Below, one piece after another: positions 16,233 to 25,626 of a DNA stretch of 56,053 nucleotides. Positions within the stretch are counted from its first letter, which is position 1; each line of letters starts with the position of its first letter. The position numbers and the translations under genes are program-made. The DNA is taken from contig JAJZDX010000024.1 of the NCBI GenBank assembly GCA_021805865.1, positions 1 through 56,053 of the forward strand, in the 5' to 3' direction. Source of the stretch: Pseudomonadota bacterium (GTDB lineage Bacteria; Pseudomonadota; Gammaproteobacteria; Steroidobacterales; Steroidobacteraceae). The notes below the pieces were generated by a model that was given only the letters and a program-made list of their open reading frames with translations, was not told the origin of the DNA and ran no database searches.

Positions 16233-17723
16233 ATGGCCGAAGCCACCCAATCCGCCGAAACCGCCGCCGCCGCGACCGAAGCCGATCAATTCGCGGCGCT
16301 GCTGCAGAAAGAGTTCAAGCCCAAGACCGATCGCGCGCGGGCGGAGGTCGAGCGCGCGGTGCAGACCCTCGCCGCGCAGGCGCTCAGCGAGACCGCCGTG
16401 ATCTCCGACGATGTGGTCGGAACGATCAAGGCGATCATCGCCGAGATCGACAAGAAGCTCTCGGATCAGGTGAATCTGATCCTGCACCACGAGCGCTTCC
16501 AGCAGCTCGAGAGCGCCTGGCGCGGCCTGCACTATCTCGTCAACAACACCGAGACCGACGAGATGCTCAAGATCCGCGTCATGAACGTGTCGAAGAAAGA
16601 CGTGGGCAGGACGCTCAAGAAGTACGCGGGAGCCGCCTGGGATCAGAGTCCGATCTTCAAGAAGCTCTACGAGGAGGAATACGGGCAGTTGGGCGGCGAG
16701 CCCTACGGCTGCCTCGTGGGCGACTATTATTTCGATCACACCCCGGGGGATGTGCAGCTGCTCGGGCAGATGGCGCAGGTCGCCGCCGCCGCGCACGCGC
16801 CCTTCATCGCCGGCGCCGGTCCCACCCTCATGGGCATGGACTCCTGGCAGGAACTCGCCAATCCGCGCGACCTCGGCAAGATCTTCGGGGCGCCGGATTA
16901 TGCCGCGTGGCGCTCGCTGCGCGAATCGGACGATGCGAAGTACCTCGGGCTTGCCATGCCGCGCTTCCTCGCGCGCCTGCCCTACGGGGCGAAGACCAAC
17001 CCCGTCGAGGAGTTCGAGTTCGAGGAGGACGCGACGGGCGGGCAGCACACGCGCTATTCCTGGGCCAACTCCGCCTATGCGATGGCCGTCAACGTCAATC
17101 GCGCCTTCAAGCTGTACGGCTGGTGCACCTCGATCCGCGGAGTGGAGTCCGGGGGGGCGGTCGAGGGGCTGCCGGTGCACGCATTCCCGAGCGACGACGG
17201 GGGCGTCGACATGAAGTGCCCGACCGAGATCGCGATCAGCGACCGGCGCGAGGCCGAGCTCGCCAACTGCGGGCTGATGCCGCTCATCCACCGCAAGAAT
17301 ACCGACACCGCCGCGTTCATCGGCGCCCAATCGCTGCAGAAGCCGCAGGAATACATGGACCCCGATGCGACGGCCAACGCCCGCCTCTCGGCGCGCCTGC
17401 CGTACCTCTTTGCGAGCTGCCGCTTCGCGCACTACCTGAAATGCATGGTGCGCGACAAGGTGGGCTCGTTCAAGGAGCGCGCCGACATGGAGCGCTTCCT
17501 CTCCGACTGGATCGCGAGCTACGTGATCCTCAATCCGGAGAACGCGGGGGAAACCGCCCGGGCACAGAAGCCGCTCGCGGGCGCGGAGGTCAAGGTGGAG
17601 GAAGTCGAGGGCAACCCCGGATACTACTCGGCGACGTTCCACCTGCGGCCGCACTACCAGCTGGAAGGCGTGAACATTTCCATGCGGCTGGTCTCGCGGC
17701 TGCCCTCGCAGCGCCAGGGCTGA
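16233..17723 (+). CDS. tssC: T6SS contractile sheath large subunit TssC (VipB)
   Basis: 496 residues. Conserved blocks include 'FQQLESAWRGLHYLVNNTET', 'DVGRTLKKYAGAAWDQSP', 'EEYGQLGGEPYGCLVGDY', 'FIAGAGPTLMGMDSWQEL', 'PYGAKTNPVEEFEFEED' and the C-terminal 'NPGYYSATFHLRPHYQLEG'. It is the sheath partner of TssB, and its length matches the family. It is translated 3 bases after tssB and followed by a 121-base gap with a hairpin before hcp. Confidence 0.97.
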   Translation: MAEATQSAETAAAATEADQFAALLQKEFKPKTDRARAEVERAVQTLAAQALSETAVISDDVVGTIKAIIAEIDKKLSDQVNLILHHERFQQLESAWRGLHYLVNNTETDEMLKIRVMNVSKKDVGRTLKKYAGAAWDQSPIFKKLYEEEYGQLGGEPYGCLVGDYYFDHTPGDVQLLGQMAQVAAAAHAPFIAGAGPTLMGMDSWQELANPRDLGKIFGAPDYAAWRSLRESDDAKYLGLAMPRFLARLPYGAKTNPVEEFEFEEDATGGQHTRYSWANSAYAMAVNVNRAFKLYGWCTSIRGVESGGAVEGLPVHAFPSDDGGVDMKCPTEIAISDRREAELANCGLMPLIHRKNTDTAAFIGAQSLQKPQEYMDPDATANARLSARLPYLFASCRFAHYLKCMVRDKVGSFKERADMERFLSDWIASYVILNPENAGETARAQKPLAGAEVKVEEVEGNPGYYSATFHLRPHYQLEGVNISMRLVSRLPSQRQG

Positions 17724-17737
17724 GGCGGCCGGGCGCC

Positions 17738-17765
17738 GGCGGCGCACATTGGCCAATGCGGCGCC
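17738..17765 (+). promoter_or_regulatory. Strong hairpin between tssC and hcp
   Basis: A perfect 12-bp palindrome CATTGGCCAATG (17747-17758) is flanked by arms GGCGGCGCA (17738-17746) and GCGGCGCC (17758-17765) that largely pair. The resulting long stem begins 15 bases after the tssC stop. It could be a partial terminator or an mRNA-processing/stabilising structure that sets hcp apart from the upstream genes. Confidence 0.4.
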
Positions 17766-17794
17766 TCGGCGAGACTGACGGCCGATAGTCGACA

Positions 17795-17826
17795 AACGAA
17801 CGAATCAACGAACGAACCAACGAACC
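17795..17826 (+). repeat. 12-bp tandem repeat in the hcp leader
   Basis: AACGAACGAATC, AACGAACGAACC and a partial AACGAACC follow each other directly, ending 19 bases before the hcp start. The stretch is A/C-rich, essentially free of secondary structure and quite unlike the surrounding GC-rich DNA. It may act as an unstructured translation-enhancing leader for the abundant Hcp protein. That role is inference. Confidence 0.55.
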
Positions 17827-17844
17827 ACAAGAGGAGATGGGCCA

Positions 17845-18333
17845 ATGGCAGTCGACATGTTTCTCGAGCTGAGCGGCATCGACGGCGAGACCGTGGATAA
17901 GGTGTTCAAGGACAAGAAGGCGATCGATATCCTCGCCTGGAGCTGGGGCATGTCCAACGCGGGCACGTTCCACGCCGGCACCGGCGGCGGGGCGGGCAAG
18001 GCAAGCTTCCAGGACATCAGCATCACGAAGTTCATCGATCTCTCCACTCCGAATATCATGCTGTGCTGCGCGAACGGCAAGCACATCGAGAAGGGCGTGA
18101 TCACCGTGCGCAAGGCCGGAGAGAACCCGCTCGAATACCTCAAGATCACGATGCAGAACATTCTCGTGACCTCGTACTCGACGGGCGGCAGCGGCGGGGA
18201 GGATCGCCTGACGGAGAACCTGTCCCTCAACTTCGCCCAGGTGAAGGTCGAATACGCGCAGCAGGCGGACAAGGGCGGCAAGAAAGGAACGCAGAGCTTC
18301 GACTGGAACATCGCCGAGAACGCCAAGTCTTGA
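17845..18333 (+). CDS. hcp: T6SS tube protein Hcp
   Basis: 162 residues from the ATG at 17845 with a strong GAGGAG ribosome site. 'MAVDMFLELSGIDGETVDKVFKDKKAIDILAWSWGMSNAGT' and 'DISITKFIDLSTPNIMLCCANGKH' are diagnostic of the HSI-I-type Hcp (DUF796) family. Hexamers stack into the inner tube, and Hcp also chaperones small effectors. The gene has its own repeat-bearing leader, and its stop codon overlaps the next start (TTGA). Confidence 0.97.
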   Translation: MAVDMFLELSGIDGETVDKVFKDKKAIDILAWSWGMSNAGTFHAGTGGGAGKASFQDISITKFIDLSTPNIMLCCANGKHIEKGVITVRKAGENPLEYLKITMQNILVTSYSTGGSGGEDRLTENLSLNFAQVKVEYAQQADKGGKKGTQSFDWNIAENAKS

Positions 18334-19124
18334 GCGACTCGCGGCAGCTGTTCCGGGACGGCAAGCTCCGCGAGTCTCTCGCGGCGCTGCAGAGTGAGGT
18401 GCGCGCTTCGCCGGCCGATGCGAAGCTGCGCACCTTCCTCGCCCAGCTGCTGATGCTGACGGGCGACTGGGACCGGGCCGTCAATCAGCTGCAGGTGGCC
18501 GCAGAGCTCGATGCCCCGGCGCTGCCGATGAAGCATGCCTACACCGCCGCCATCGGCTGCGAGCGGCTGCGCTCGGCGGTGTTCGCCGGGCAGAAGCGCC
18601 CGCTCATCCTCGGGGATCCGCCGACGTGGATCGCCGTGCTGCTTCAGGCCCTGACGGCGCTGGCGCAGGGCAGGGCGCAGGAGTCCGCGCAGCTGCGAGC
18701 GCAGGCGCTCGAGGAGGCGGAGGCGACGGCAGGGCGCTTGAATGGCGCCGAGTTCGACTGGATCGCGGATGCCGACTCGCGCCTGGGCCCGGTGCTCGAG
18801 GTGTTCCTGAACGGGGCGTATTACTGGGCACCATTCTCGAGGATCCGGCGCATCGTCATCGAGGCGCCGGCGGACGCGAGGGACCTGGTGTGGGTGCCGG
18901 CTCAGTTCACCTGGAGCAACGAGGGACAGGCGATGGGGTTCATCCCCGCTCGCTACCCGGGCTCCGAGCACAGCGAGGATGACGGGGTGCGAATGGGCCG
19001 CAGGACGCAGTGGCAGGACATCGGGGACGGCGCATTCGCCGGCTTCGGCCAACGGGTGCTCGCCACCGGCACCGATGAGTTGGGGCTGCTCGAGGTGCGA
19101 GAGCTCGTGCTCGAGAGCGGCTGA
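18330..19124 (+). CDS. tagJ: T6SS accessory protein TagJ (ImpE family)
   Basis: 264 residues from a TTG at 18330 overlapping the hcp stop by 4 bases. The frame extends upstream only inside hcp. It begins with tetratricopeptide-like helices (LFRDGKLRESLAALQSEVRASPADAKLRTFLAQLLMLTGDWDRAVNQL) and continues into the ImpE domain 'DSRLGPVLEVFLNGAYYWAPFSRIRRI' and 'ARYPGSE...LGRRTQW'-like sequence. TagJ binds the TssB N-terminus in HSI-I-type systems and is a marker of that T6SS subclass. The rare TTG start implies coupling to hcp translation. Confidence 0.9.
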   Translation: MSDSRQLFRDGKLRESLAALQSEVRASPADAKLRTFLAQLLMLTGDWDRAVNQLQVAAELDAPALPMKHAYTAAIGCERLRSAVFAGQKRPLILGDPPTWIAVLLQALTALAQGRAQESAQLRAQALEEAEATAGRLNGAEFDWIADADSRLGPVLEVFLNGAYYWAPFSRIRRIVIEAPADARDLVWVPAQFTWSNEGQAMGFIPARYPGSEHSEDDGVRMGRRTQWQDIGDGAFAGFGQRVLATGTDELGLLEVRELVLESG

Positions 19125-19133
19125 GCACGAGCC

Positions 19134-19922
19134 ATGGCCGAACTTAGTCTGCGCGAGCGCCTGCAACCTGCGTTGCTCGATCGGCTCGAGGACGACGAGC
19201 GGTTCCTCACGGTCTTTCATGTCGAGGTCGCTCGTGCGCAACTCGCGCGGCTGAAGCTCACCGAGCGCGAATGGCTCGACATCCTCTTTGCCCAGGGGCT
19301 GCGAAGCGTCGAGGAGCCGCGGGACGGGGCGGTGAGGGGCGGCGGTGAGGACCTGCTGCACGCCCGGCTCTTCGCGCCGAGCGGGCGAGTGAGTCCCGCG
19401 CATCTCAAAGCGCTGGTGCTGAAGCCCCCGGGCGCGCCGCAGGGCATCGCGGTGCAGGAGTTCTGCCGGATCGAGACGCACAACGTGCCAAATGCCATGC
19501 TCGAATCGAGCGAGCGGCGCAACGTGTCGATGCGGCGGCTGCGCGAGTGCGTGCTGCGCGATGTCGCCTCGCTCCTCAATGCGCTCAACCTCGAGACGAG
19601 CGTCGCTCTCGAGCGCTATCCGCGCGTGCAGCGCTCGGTGCTGAACTACGGCATGCGCTCGCTGGCGGGGCTCTCGGCGGCCGCGGTCGATCCGGCCACG
19701 GCGGCCGCGGGCATCGAGGAGGCCATCCGCCGCTTCGAGCCGCGGCTGCGCAAGGTGCATGTCGCGCCCGAAACGCGCGGGGAGCGGCGCGAAGGCCATC
19801 CGCTCTCATTCCGGATCGACGCGGAGCTCTGGGGGCAGCCGGCGCCGCAGCAACTCATCTTGAGAACGCGTATCGAGACCGACTCCGGCGACGTCACCGT
19901 CAGCGATTCCGGCGCGGGTTGA
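19134..19922 (+). CDS. tssE: T6SS baseplate subunit TssE with large N-terminal insertion
   Basis: 262 residues, against about 150-180 in the family. Residues 1-21 (MAELSLRERLQPALLDRLEDD) and 124 onward are canonical gp25-like TssE: 'ESSERRNVSMRRLRECVLRDVASLLNALN', 'RVQRSVLNYGMRSLAGLS' and 'FEPRLRKVHV'. Between them lies about 100 extra residues (22-123), including 'LTEREWLDILFAQGLRSV' and 'GIAVQEFCRIETHNVPNAM', which I do not recognise. The frame is continuous with native-looking codons, so this is an inserted segment, not an assembly artefact I can see. TssE forms part of the baseplate wedge with TssF and TssG. It lies 9 bases after tagJ and 4 before tssF. Confidence 0.9.
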   Translation: MAELSLRERLQPALLDRLEDDERFLTVFHVEVARAQLARLKLTEREWLDILFAQGLRSVEEPRDGAVRGGGEDLLHARLFAPSGRVSPAHLKALVLKPPGAPQGIAVQEFCRIETHNVPNAMLESSERRNVSMRRLRECVLRDVASLLNALNLETSVALERYPRVQRSVLNYGMRSLAGLSAAAVDPATAAAGIEEAIRRFEPRLRKVHVAPETRGERREGHPLSFRIDAELWGQPAPQQLILRTRIETDSGDVTVSDSGAG

Positions 19923-19926
19923 GCCG

Positions 19927-21801
19927 ATGGACCCGCGCATCCTCGAGTACTACAACCGGGAGCTGCAGTTCATCCAGGAGATGGGCGCGGAGTTCGCCGA
20001 ATCCTATCCGAGGATCGCCGCGCGCCTCGGGCTCGAGGGACTCGAGTGCGCGGACCCGTACGTCGAGCGGCTTCTCGAGGGCTTCGCGTTCCTTGCCGCG
20101 CGCATTCAGCTGAAGCTCGATGCGCGCCACCCGGATTTCACGCAGCATCTCCTCGAGATGATCTACCCGCATTTCCTCGCGCCCGTGCCGTCCTGCACGG
20201 TCGTCGAGTTCGCCCCCGATCCGAAGGAAGGCGCTCAGCTCGCCGGCGTCACCATTCCCCGCGGCGCCGTTCTGAGGACGCCGCTCGGCAAGGGGGATCG
20301 GACGGCGTGCGAGTTTCGCACCGGTCACGCGGTGAGCCTCTGGCCGCTGACGGTGAGCGAGGCGAAGTATCTCTCGGGCACCGGCGCGCTCGCCATGCAG
20401 GGCATTCCGGTCGACGCCCGGGCCCGCGCGGGCATTCGCCTGCGGCTGAAAGCGGCCACGGGCGTGAGCCTCGAGACGCTCGATCTCGATTCCCTCACCT
20501 TTTTCCTCAAGGCGACACCCGGGCTCACTCAGGCGCTCTACGAGCAGATCAGCGCCGACTGCCTCGGCTTTTGCGTGCGCTCGACGCAGCAGGGCGCCAC
20601 GGTCCTCACGCGCCCGGCCGCGAGCGTGCGCCAGGTGGGATTCGAGGACGAGGAGGCTCTGCTGCCGGTCACGCGGCGCGGCTTCCAGGGTTACCGCCTG
20701 CTGCAGGAATACTTCGCCTTTCCCGAGCGCTTCCATTTCTTCGCGCTCGATCATCTGCGGGAGGGCATCGCGCAGTGCGCGGGCGAGGAGCTCGAGATCC
20801 ATCTGATGCTCTGCCGCGCCAACGCGGCGCTCGAGAACGCGCTCGATGCGAGCCACTTCCGCCTCTTCTGCGCGCCCGCGATCAACCTCTTCCCGCGCGC
20901 CGCCGACCGCATTCACGTCGAGCCGTTCGACACCGAGCAGCATCTGCTCGCCGACCGCAACCGGCCGATGGATTTCGAGATCTTCGGCATCGAGCGCCTG
21001 AGCGCCGTCGACACCGATGGTGAGCCGATCGGCGAGATCCGCCCCTTCTACGCGACCGATCACCAGACCGACCCGGGCTCGCCCGCGCTCTACTACACGA
21101 TGCAGCGGCGAGCGCGGTTGCCGTCCGCACGCCAGCAGCAATTCGGTACGCGGGCGGCTTACGTCGGCAGCGAGTGCTTCGTCTCGGTCGTCGACAGCGC
21201 CCAGCGCCAGCTCGAAGGCCGGATCCGGCAGATCGACGCGCAGGTGCTGTGCACCAATCGGGATCTGCCGGTGCAGCTCGCCATGGGACAGGGACGCACG
21301 AGCTTTCTCATCGAGGGCGGCGTGCCCGTCGAGTCCGTCCGTTGCATCGCCGGTCCGAGCGCGCCTCGCCCGTCGCCGGCCTTCGGCGACACGGCGTGGA
21401 GGCTGATCGGACAACTCACCCTCAACTATCTCTCGCTCATCGAGGAGGGCGGCCCGGCCGCGGCGCAGATGCTGCGCGATATGCTCGCGCTCTACCGCGA
21501 TCCGAATGACCCGGCGGCGGCGCGTCAGATCGAGGGCGTGGTGGGCGTGGGCTATCGGCCGCTCGTGCGGCGCATGCCCATCCCCGGTCCCATCAGCTAC
21601 GGCCGCGGCCTCGAGATCACCCTGACGCTCGATGATGCGCCGTTCGAGGGCGCCGGCATCGTGGTGCTGGCCACGGTTCTGGAGCGGTTCTTCTCGCGCT
21701 ACGTTTCCATCAACTCGTTCACCCAGACGCGCCTGGACTCCGCGGCGCGCGGGACGATCAAGACATGGCCGGTACGAGCGGGCAGACGTCAGATCGTGTG
21801 A
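19927..21801 (+). CDS. tssF: T6SS baseplate subunit TssF
   Basis: 624 residues. The N-terminus 'MDPRILEYYNRELQFIQEMGAEFAESYPRIAARLG' followed by 'DPYVERLLEGFAFLAARIQLKLD' and 'YPHFLAPVPSCTVVEF' is the family signature. The C-terminal wedge-like part includes 'GPISYGRGLEITLTLDD' and 'LERFFSRYVSINSFTQT'. It forms the baseplate wedge with TssG, TssE and TssK, has the normal length, and overlaps tssG by 37 bases. Confidence 0.97.
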   Translation: MDPRILEYYNRELQFIQEMGAEFAESYPRIAARLGLEGLECADPYVERLLEGFAFLAARIQLKLDARHPDFTQHLLEMIYPHFLAPVPSCTVVEFAPDPKEGAQLAGVTIPRGAVLRTPLGKGDRTACEFRTGHAVSLWPLTVSEAKYLSGTGALAMQGIPVDARARAGIRLRLKAATGVSLETLDLDSLTFFLKATPGLTQALYEQISADCLGFCVRSTQQGATVLTRPAASVRQVGFEDEEALLPVTRRGFQGYRLLQEYFAFPERFHFFALDHLREGIAQCAGEELEIHLMLCRANAALENALDASHFRLFCAPAINLFPRAADRIHVEPFDTEQHLLADRNRPMDFEIFGIERLSAVDTDGEPIGEIRPFYATDHQTDPGSPALYYTMQRRARLPSARQQQFGTRAAYVGSECFVSVVDSAQRQLEGRIRQIDAQVLCTNRDLPVQLAMGQGRTSFLIEGGVPVESVRCIAGPSAPRPSPAFGDTAWRLIGQLTLNYLSLIEEGGPAAAQMLRDMLALYRDPNDPAAARQIEGVVGVGYRPLVRRMPIPGPISYGRGLEITLTLDDAPFEGAGIVVLATVLERFFSRYVSINSFTQTRLDSAARGTIKTWPVRAGRRQIV

Positions 21802-22856
21802 GCGCCGAAGCGCCTGTGCGAGCGGCCGCGCCCGAACGCTCCGCGGCGCTCGAGCGGCTCGGCACCGAGCCGCATCGGTTCACGCTGTTTGCCGCGTTGC
21901 GGCTGCTCGAGCAGAGCTTCCCTGACCGTCCGCGTCTCGGGCAGTCGCGCAGGGCCGCGGACGATGCCGTGCGTCTCGGGCAGAAGCCGAGTCTGTCGTT
22001 CGCGCCCTCGGATGTCGCCGGCTTCCAGGGCGTCTCGGAAGAAAGGCCCGCTAGGCTCGAGCAGTTCTCGTTCGGCATCTTCGGTCCAAACGGGGCGCTG
22101 CCCCTGCATCTCACCGAGCACGCGTACGAGCGCTACCGGCAACGCGAGGACCCGACCCTCACCGATTTCGTCAATCTCTTCCAGCACCGCCTGATCTCGC
22201 TCCTCTATCGCGCCTGGGCCGAGTCCGATCCGGCGACGAGCTTCGACCGTCCCGAGAGCGATCGCTTCGCCTCGTACCTCGGCGCCCTGGCCGGGCTCGG
22301 CACATCCTCGGCGCTTTCCCGCGACGCCGCCCCCGATCGAGCAAAGCTCTGCCGGGTGGCGCATTTCGCGCCCCAGCCACGCTCCGCCGAGGCCCTGGAG
22401 AGCATTCTTGCGGAGTATTTCCGGCTCGCCGTCGAGGTGCGCCAGTTCGTCGGGGAGTGGATGGACGTGCCCGCAGAGCTCTTCAGCCGCCTGGGCCGGG
22501 ATCGCGCAGCCGTCTCGCTCGGGCGCACGACGACCCTCGGAGCGCTGAGCTGGCAGTGCCAGCACAAGTTCGAGATCGTCATCGGGCCGCTCGATCTGAG
22601 GAGCTTCCGGGACTTGCTTCCCGGCTCGTGCGGGCTCGCCGAGCTCGCCGCTCTCGTGCGCCTCTATACCAACGAGGAGTGGAGCTGGCAGCTGCGCCTG
22701 CTGCTGCGGGATGTCGAGGTGCCCGGGGTGCGCCTGGGGAGCGCCGGACAGCTCGGATGGACCACCTGGCTCGGCGGGCGGGGGCAGATGGCGGACGATG
22801 TGGTGATCCAGGAACCGACTCCAGACTGCAGTGTGCGGAAGAATAAACATGAGTGA
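21765..22856 (+). CDS. tssG: T6SS baseplate subunit TssG
   Basis: 363 residues from the ATG at 21765. A GTG at 21798 overlapping the tssF stop (GTGA) is an equally plausible start that would remove 11 residues. Family blocks are 'PHRFTLFAALRLLEQSFPDRPRLG', 'FGIFGPNGALPLHLTEHAYER', 'DFVNLFQHRLISLLYRAWAESDP' and 'VRQFVGEWMDVPAE', plus the C-terminal 'LGWTTWLG'. It is the baseplate wedge partner of TssF. Its stop overlaps the tssH start by 8 bases. Confidence 0.96.
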   Translation: MAGTSGQTSDRVSAEAPVRAAAPERSAALERLGTEPHRFTLFAALRLLEQSFPDRPRLGQSRRAADDAVRLGQKPSLSFAPSDVAGFQGVSEERPARLEQFSFGIFGPNGALPLHLTEHAYERYRQREDPTLTDFVNLFQHRLISLLYRAWAESDPATSFDRPESDRFASYLGALAGLGTSSALSRDAAPDRAKLCRVAHFAPQPRSAEALESILAEYFRLAVEVRQFVGEWMDVPAELFSRLGRDRAAVSLGRTTTLGALSWQCQHKFEIVIGPLDLRSFRDLLPGSCGLAELAALVRLYTNEEWSWQLRLLLRDVEVPGVRLGSAGQLGWTTWLGGRGQMADDVVIQEPTPDCSVRKNKHE

Positions 22857-25554
22857 CATCAGTCGTGTGGCGCTTTTCGGCAAGCTCAACAGCCTCGCCT
22901 ACAAGGCGATCGAGAGCGCCACCGTGTTTTGCAAGCTTCGGGGCAATCCGTACGTCGAGCTCGTGCACTGGCTGCACCAGGTCCTGCAGCTGCAGAGCTC
23001 CGACGTTCATCTGATCGTGCGCGCCTTCGGAGTCGAGCCGGCCCGGCTCGCCCGCGACATGACCGAGGCGCTCGACCGGCTGCCGCGCGGGGCGAGCTCA
23101 ATCTCCGATCTGTCCTCGCACATCGAGGATGCCACCGAGCGCGCCTGGGTCTGGGCGACCCTCAAATACGGCGAGTCGCGCATCCGCACGGGCCACGTGC
23201 TCGTGGCCCTCGCGAAGACCCCGGGCTTGCGCAACGCCCTGCTCGCGATGTCGCGCGAGTTCGAGAAAGTGAATCCGGACAGGCTCGCGGACGATTTCGA
23301 GAAAATCGTCGCCAGCTCCCCGGAGGAAACCCTCGGGGCGAGCGACGGCAGTCAGCTCACCGAGGCGGCGGCTCCCGGGGAGGCGAGCGGAGCGCTGCCT
23401 CCGGCACAGCTCGGCAAGCAGGAGGCGCTCAAGCGCTTCACGGTGGACCTGACGGAGCAGGCGCGGCTCGGCAAGATCGATCCGGTGGTCGGCCGCGATG
23501 AGGAGATCCGCCAGATCGTCGACATCCTGATGCGGCGGCGCCAGAACAATCCGATCCTGACAGGCGAAGCGGGCGTCGGGAAAACGGCGGTCGTCGAGGG
23601 CTTCGCACGCCGCATCGCGGCCGGGGACGTGCCCCCGTCGCTGAGGGAGGTGACGCTGCGGGCGCTCGATGTCGGGTTGCTGCAGGCCGGGGCGAGCATG
23701 AAAGGCGAGTTCGAGCAGCGCCTGCGTCAGGTCATCGACGAGGTGCAGGCATCGCCGAAGCCGATCGTGCTGTTCATCGACGAGGTGCACACGCTGGTCG
23801 GGGCGGGCGGCGCGGCGGGCACCGGCGATGCGGCCAACTTGCTGAAGCCCGCGCTGGCGCGCGGCACGTTGCGCACGATCGGCGCGACGACCTGGGCGGA
23901 GTACAAGAAGTACATCGAGAAGGACCCCGCGCTCACGCGGCGATTTCAGACCGTCAAGATCGAGGAGCCGAGCGAAGCGAAGGCCGTGCAGATGATGCGC
24001 GGGGTCGTCTCGGTGATGGAAAAGCACCACCGCGTGCAGGTGCTCGATGAGGCGCTCGAGGCGGCCGTGAAGCTTGCCCATCGCTATGTGCCCGACCGCC
24101 AGCTGCCTGACAAGTCCGTGAGCCTGCTCGATACGGCGTGCGCGCGTGTCGCGGTGAGTCACCACGCGACGCCCGCGGAAGTCGAGGACAGCCAGCGCCG
24201 CATCGAGGCGCTGCAGACGGAGCTCGAGATCATCGGGCGGGAGGCGGCCATCGGCATCGAGGTGGCCGAGCGGTCCGAGAGCGCGCAATCGGCGTTGCGC
24301 GAGGAGCGCGAGCGGCTGAAGACGCTGCAGGCAGCGTGGGCGCGGGAGAAGGCGATCGTCGATGAGATCCTCTCGCTGCGTGCGAAGCTCAGGGCATCGG
24401 CAGCCGGCGCGGACGGCTCGGCGGCAACCGGGACGGGCGCCGATGCGCCGTTGACTGAGAGCGAGCGGACCGCCGCGCGCGCGCGCCTGCGGGAGCTGCA
24501 GGGCATGCTTGCCGAGACTCAGGGGGAGCGGCCGCTCGTGCTGCCGAGCGTAGATGAGCAGGCGGTCGCCGGGGTGATCGCCGACTGGACCGGCATCCCG
24601 GTCGGGCGCATGGTGAAGGACGAGGTGGCGACCGTGCTCACTCTCGCCGGGACCTTGCGCCAGCGCGTCGTCGGCCAGGATCACGCGCTCGAGATGATCA
24701 CCCGGCGGATTCAGACCTCGCGCGCCAGCCTGGAGAACCCCAACAAGCCGATCGGGGTGTTCATGCTGGCCGGACCCTCGGGTGTCGGCAAGACCGAGAC
24801 GGCGCTCGCGCTGGCCGAGGCGCTCTACGGCGGCGAGCAGAACCTCATCACCATCAACATGAGCGAGTTTCAGGAGGCGCACACGGTCTCCACGCTGAAG
24901 GGCGCGCCGCCCGGATATGTCGGCTATGGGGAGGGCGGAGTACTCACCGAGGCCGTGCGCCGCAGACCCTACAGCGTCGTGCTGCTCGATGAGGTGGAAA
25001 AGGCCCACCCCGACGTGCACGAGATCTTCTTCCAGGTCTTCGACAAGGGGATCATGGAGGACGGGGAGGGCCGGCTCATCGACTTCAAGAACACCCTCAT
25101 CATCCTCACCACCAACGTCGGCACGGACCTCATCATGGGGATGTGCAAGGACCCGGAGCTGCTGCCCGAGCCGGAGGGCATCGCAAAGGCACTGCGCCCG
25201 CCCATGTTGAAGACCTTCCCGGCGGCGCTCCTCGGCAGGATCGTGGTGATTCCCTACTACCCGCTCGCCGATGCGGTGCTGCAGAGCATCATCCGCCTGC
25301 AGCTCGATCGGGTCGTGGCGCGCATCCGGCAGAATCACGCGGCGGCGCTGCGCTACGAGGAGGATGTCGTGCGCCTCATCGCCTCGCGCTGCACCGAGCC
25401 CGAGAGCGGCGGCCGCATGATCGATGCAATCCTCACCAACACGCTGCTGCCGCAGGTGAGCCGCGAGTTCCTCGAGCGGATTTCGCAGGGCGTCACCACG
25501 CGCGAGGTGGCGATATCGGTCAAGGACGGCGATTTCGGGTATTCCTTCGCCTAG
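22849..25554 (+). CDS. tssH: T6SS AAA+ disassembly ATPase TssH (ClpV)
   Basis: 901 residues from the ATG at 22849 (a codon 18 bases upstream adds a non-family hexapeptide). The ClpV-specific N-domain (residues 1-150) is followed by two AAA+ modules. Module one has Walker A GEAGVGKT at about 239-246 and Walker B 'IVLFIDEVH'. A middle coiled-coil segment and ClpV linker 'VIADWTGIPVGRM' come next, and module two has Walker A GPSGVGKT near 642. The C-terminal 'GGRMIDAILTNTLLPQ' is typical. ClpV recycles contracted TssBC sheaths with ATP. The gene is intact and closes the first structural block. Confidence 0.97.
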   Translation: MSDISRVALFGKLNSLAYKAIESATVFCKLRGNPYVELVHWLHQVLQLQSSDVHLIVRAFGVEPARLARDMTEALDRLPRGASSISDLSSHIEDATERAWVWATLKYGESRIRTGHVLVALAKTPGLRNALLAMSREFEKVNPDRLADDFEKIVASSPEETLGASDGSQLTEAAAPGEASGALPPAQLGKQEALKRFTVDLTEQARLGKIDPVVGRDEEIRQIVDILMRRRQNNPILTGEAGVGKTAVVEGFARRIAAGDVPPSLREVTLRALDVGLLQAGASMKGEFEQRLRQVIDEVQASPKPIVLFIDEVHTLVGAGGAAGTGDAANLLKPALARGTLRTIGATTWAEYKKYIEKDPALTRRFQTVKIEEPSEAKAVQMMRGVVSVMEKHHRVQVLDEALEAAVKLAHRYVPDRQLPDKSVSLLDTACARVAVSHHATPAEVEDSQRRIEALQTELEIIGREAAIGIEVAERSESAQSALREERERLKTLQAAWAREKAIVDEILSLRAKLRASAAGADGSAATGTGADAPLTESERTAARARLRELQGMLAETQGERPLVLPSVDEQAVAGVIADWTGIPVGRMVKDEVATVLTLAGTLRQRVVGQDHALEMITRRIQTSRASLENPNKPIGVFMLAGPSGVGKTETALALAEALYGGEQNLITINMSEFQEAHTVSTLKGAPPGYVGYGEGGVLTEAVRRRPYSVVLLDEVEKAHPDVHEIFFQVFDKGIMEDGEGRLIDFKNTLIILTTNVGTDLIMGMCKDPELLPEPEGIAKALRPPMLKTFPAALLGRIVVIPYYPLADAVLQSIIRLQLDRVVARIRQNHAAALRYEEDVVRLIASRCTEPESGGRMIDAILTNTLLPQVSREFLERISQGVTTREVAISVKDGDFGYSFA

Positions 25555-25626
25555 CACTCCGGCGATGCCCCTATCAACACATTCAGTGCACACAAGCGGC
25601 GCCATGGCGCCGCGAGGAGACAACAG

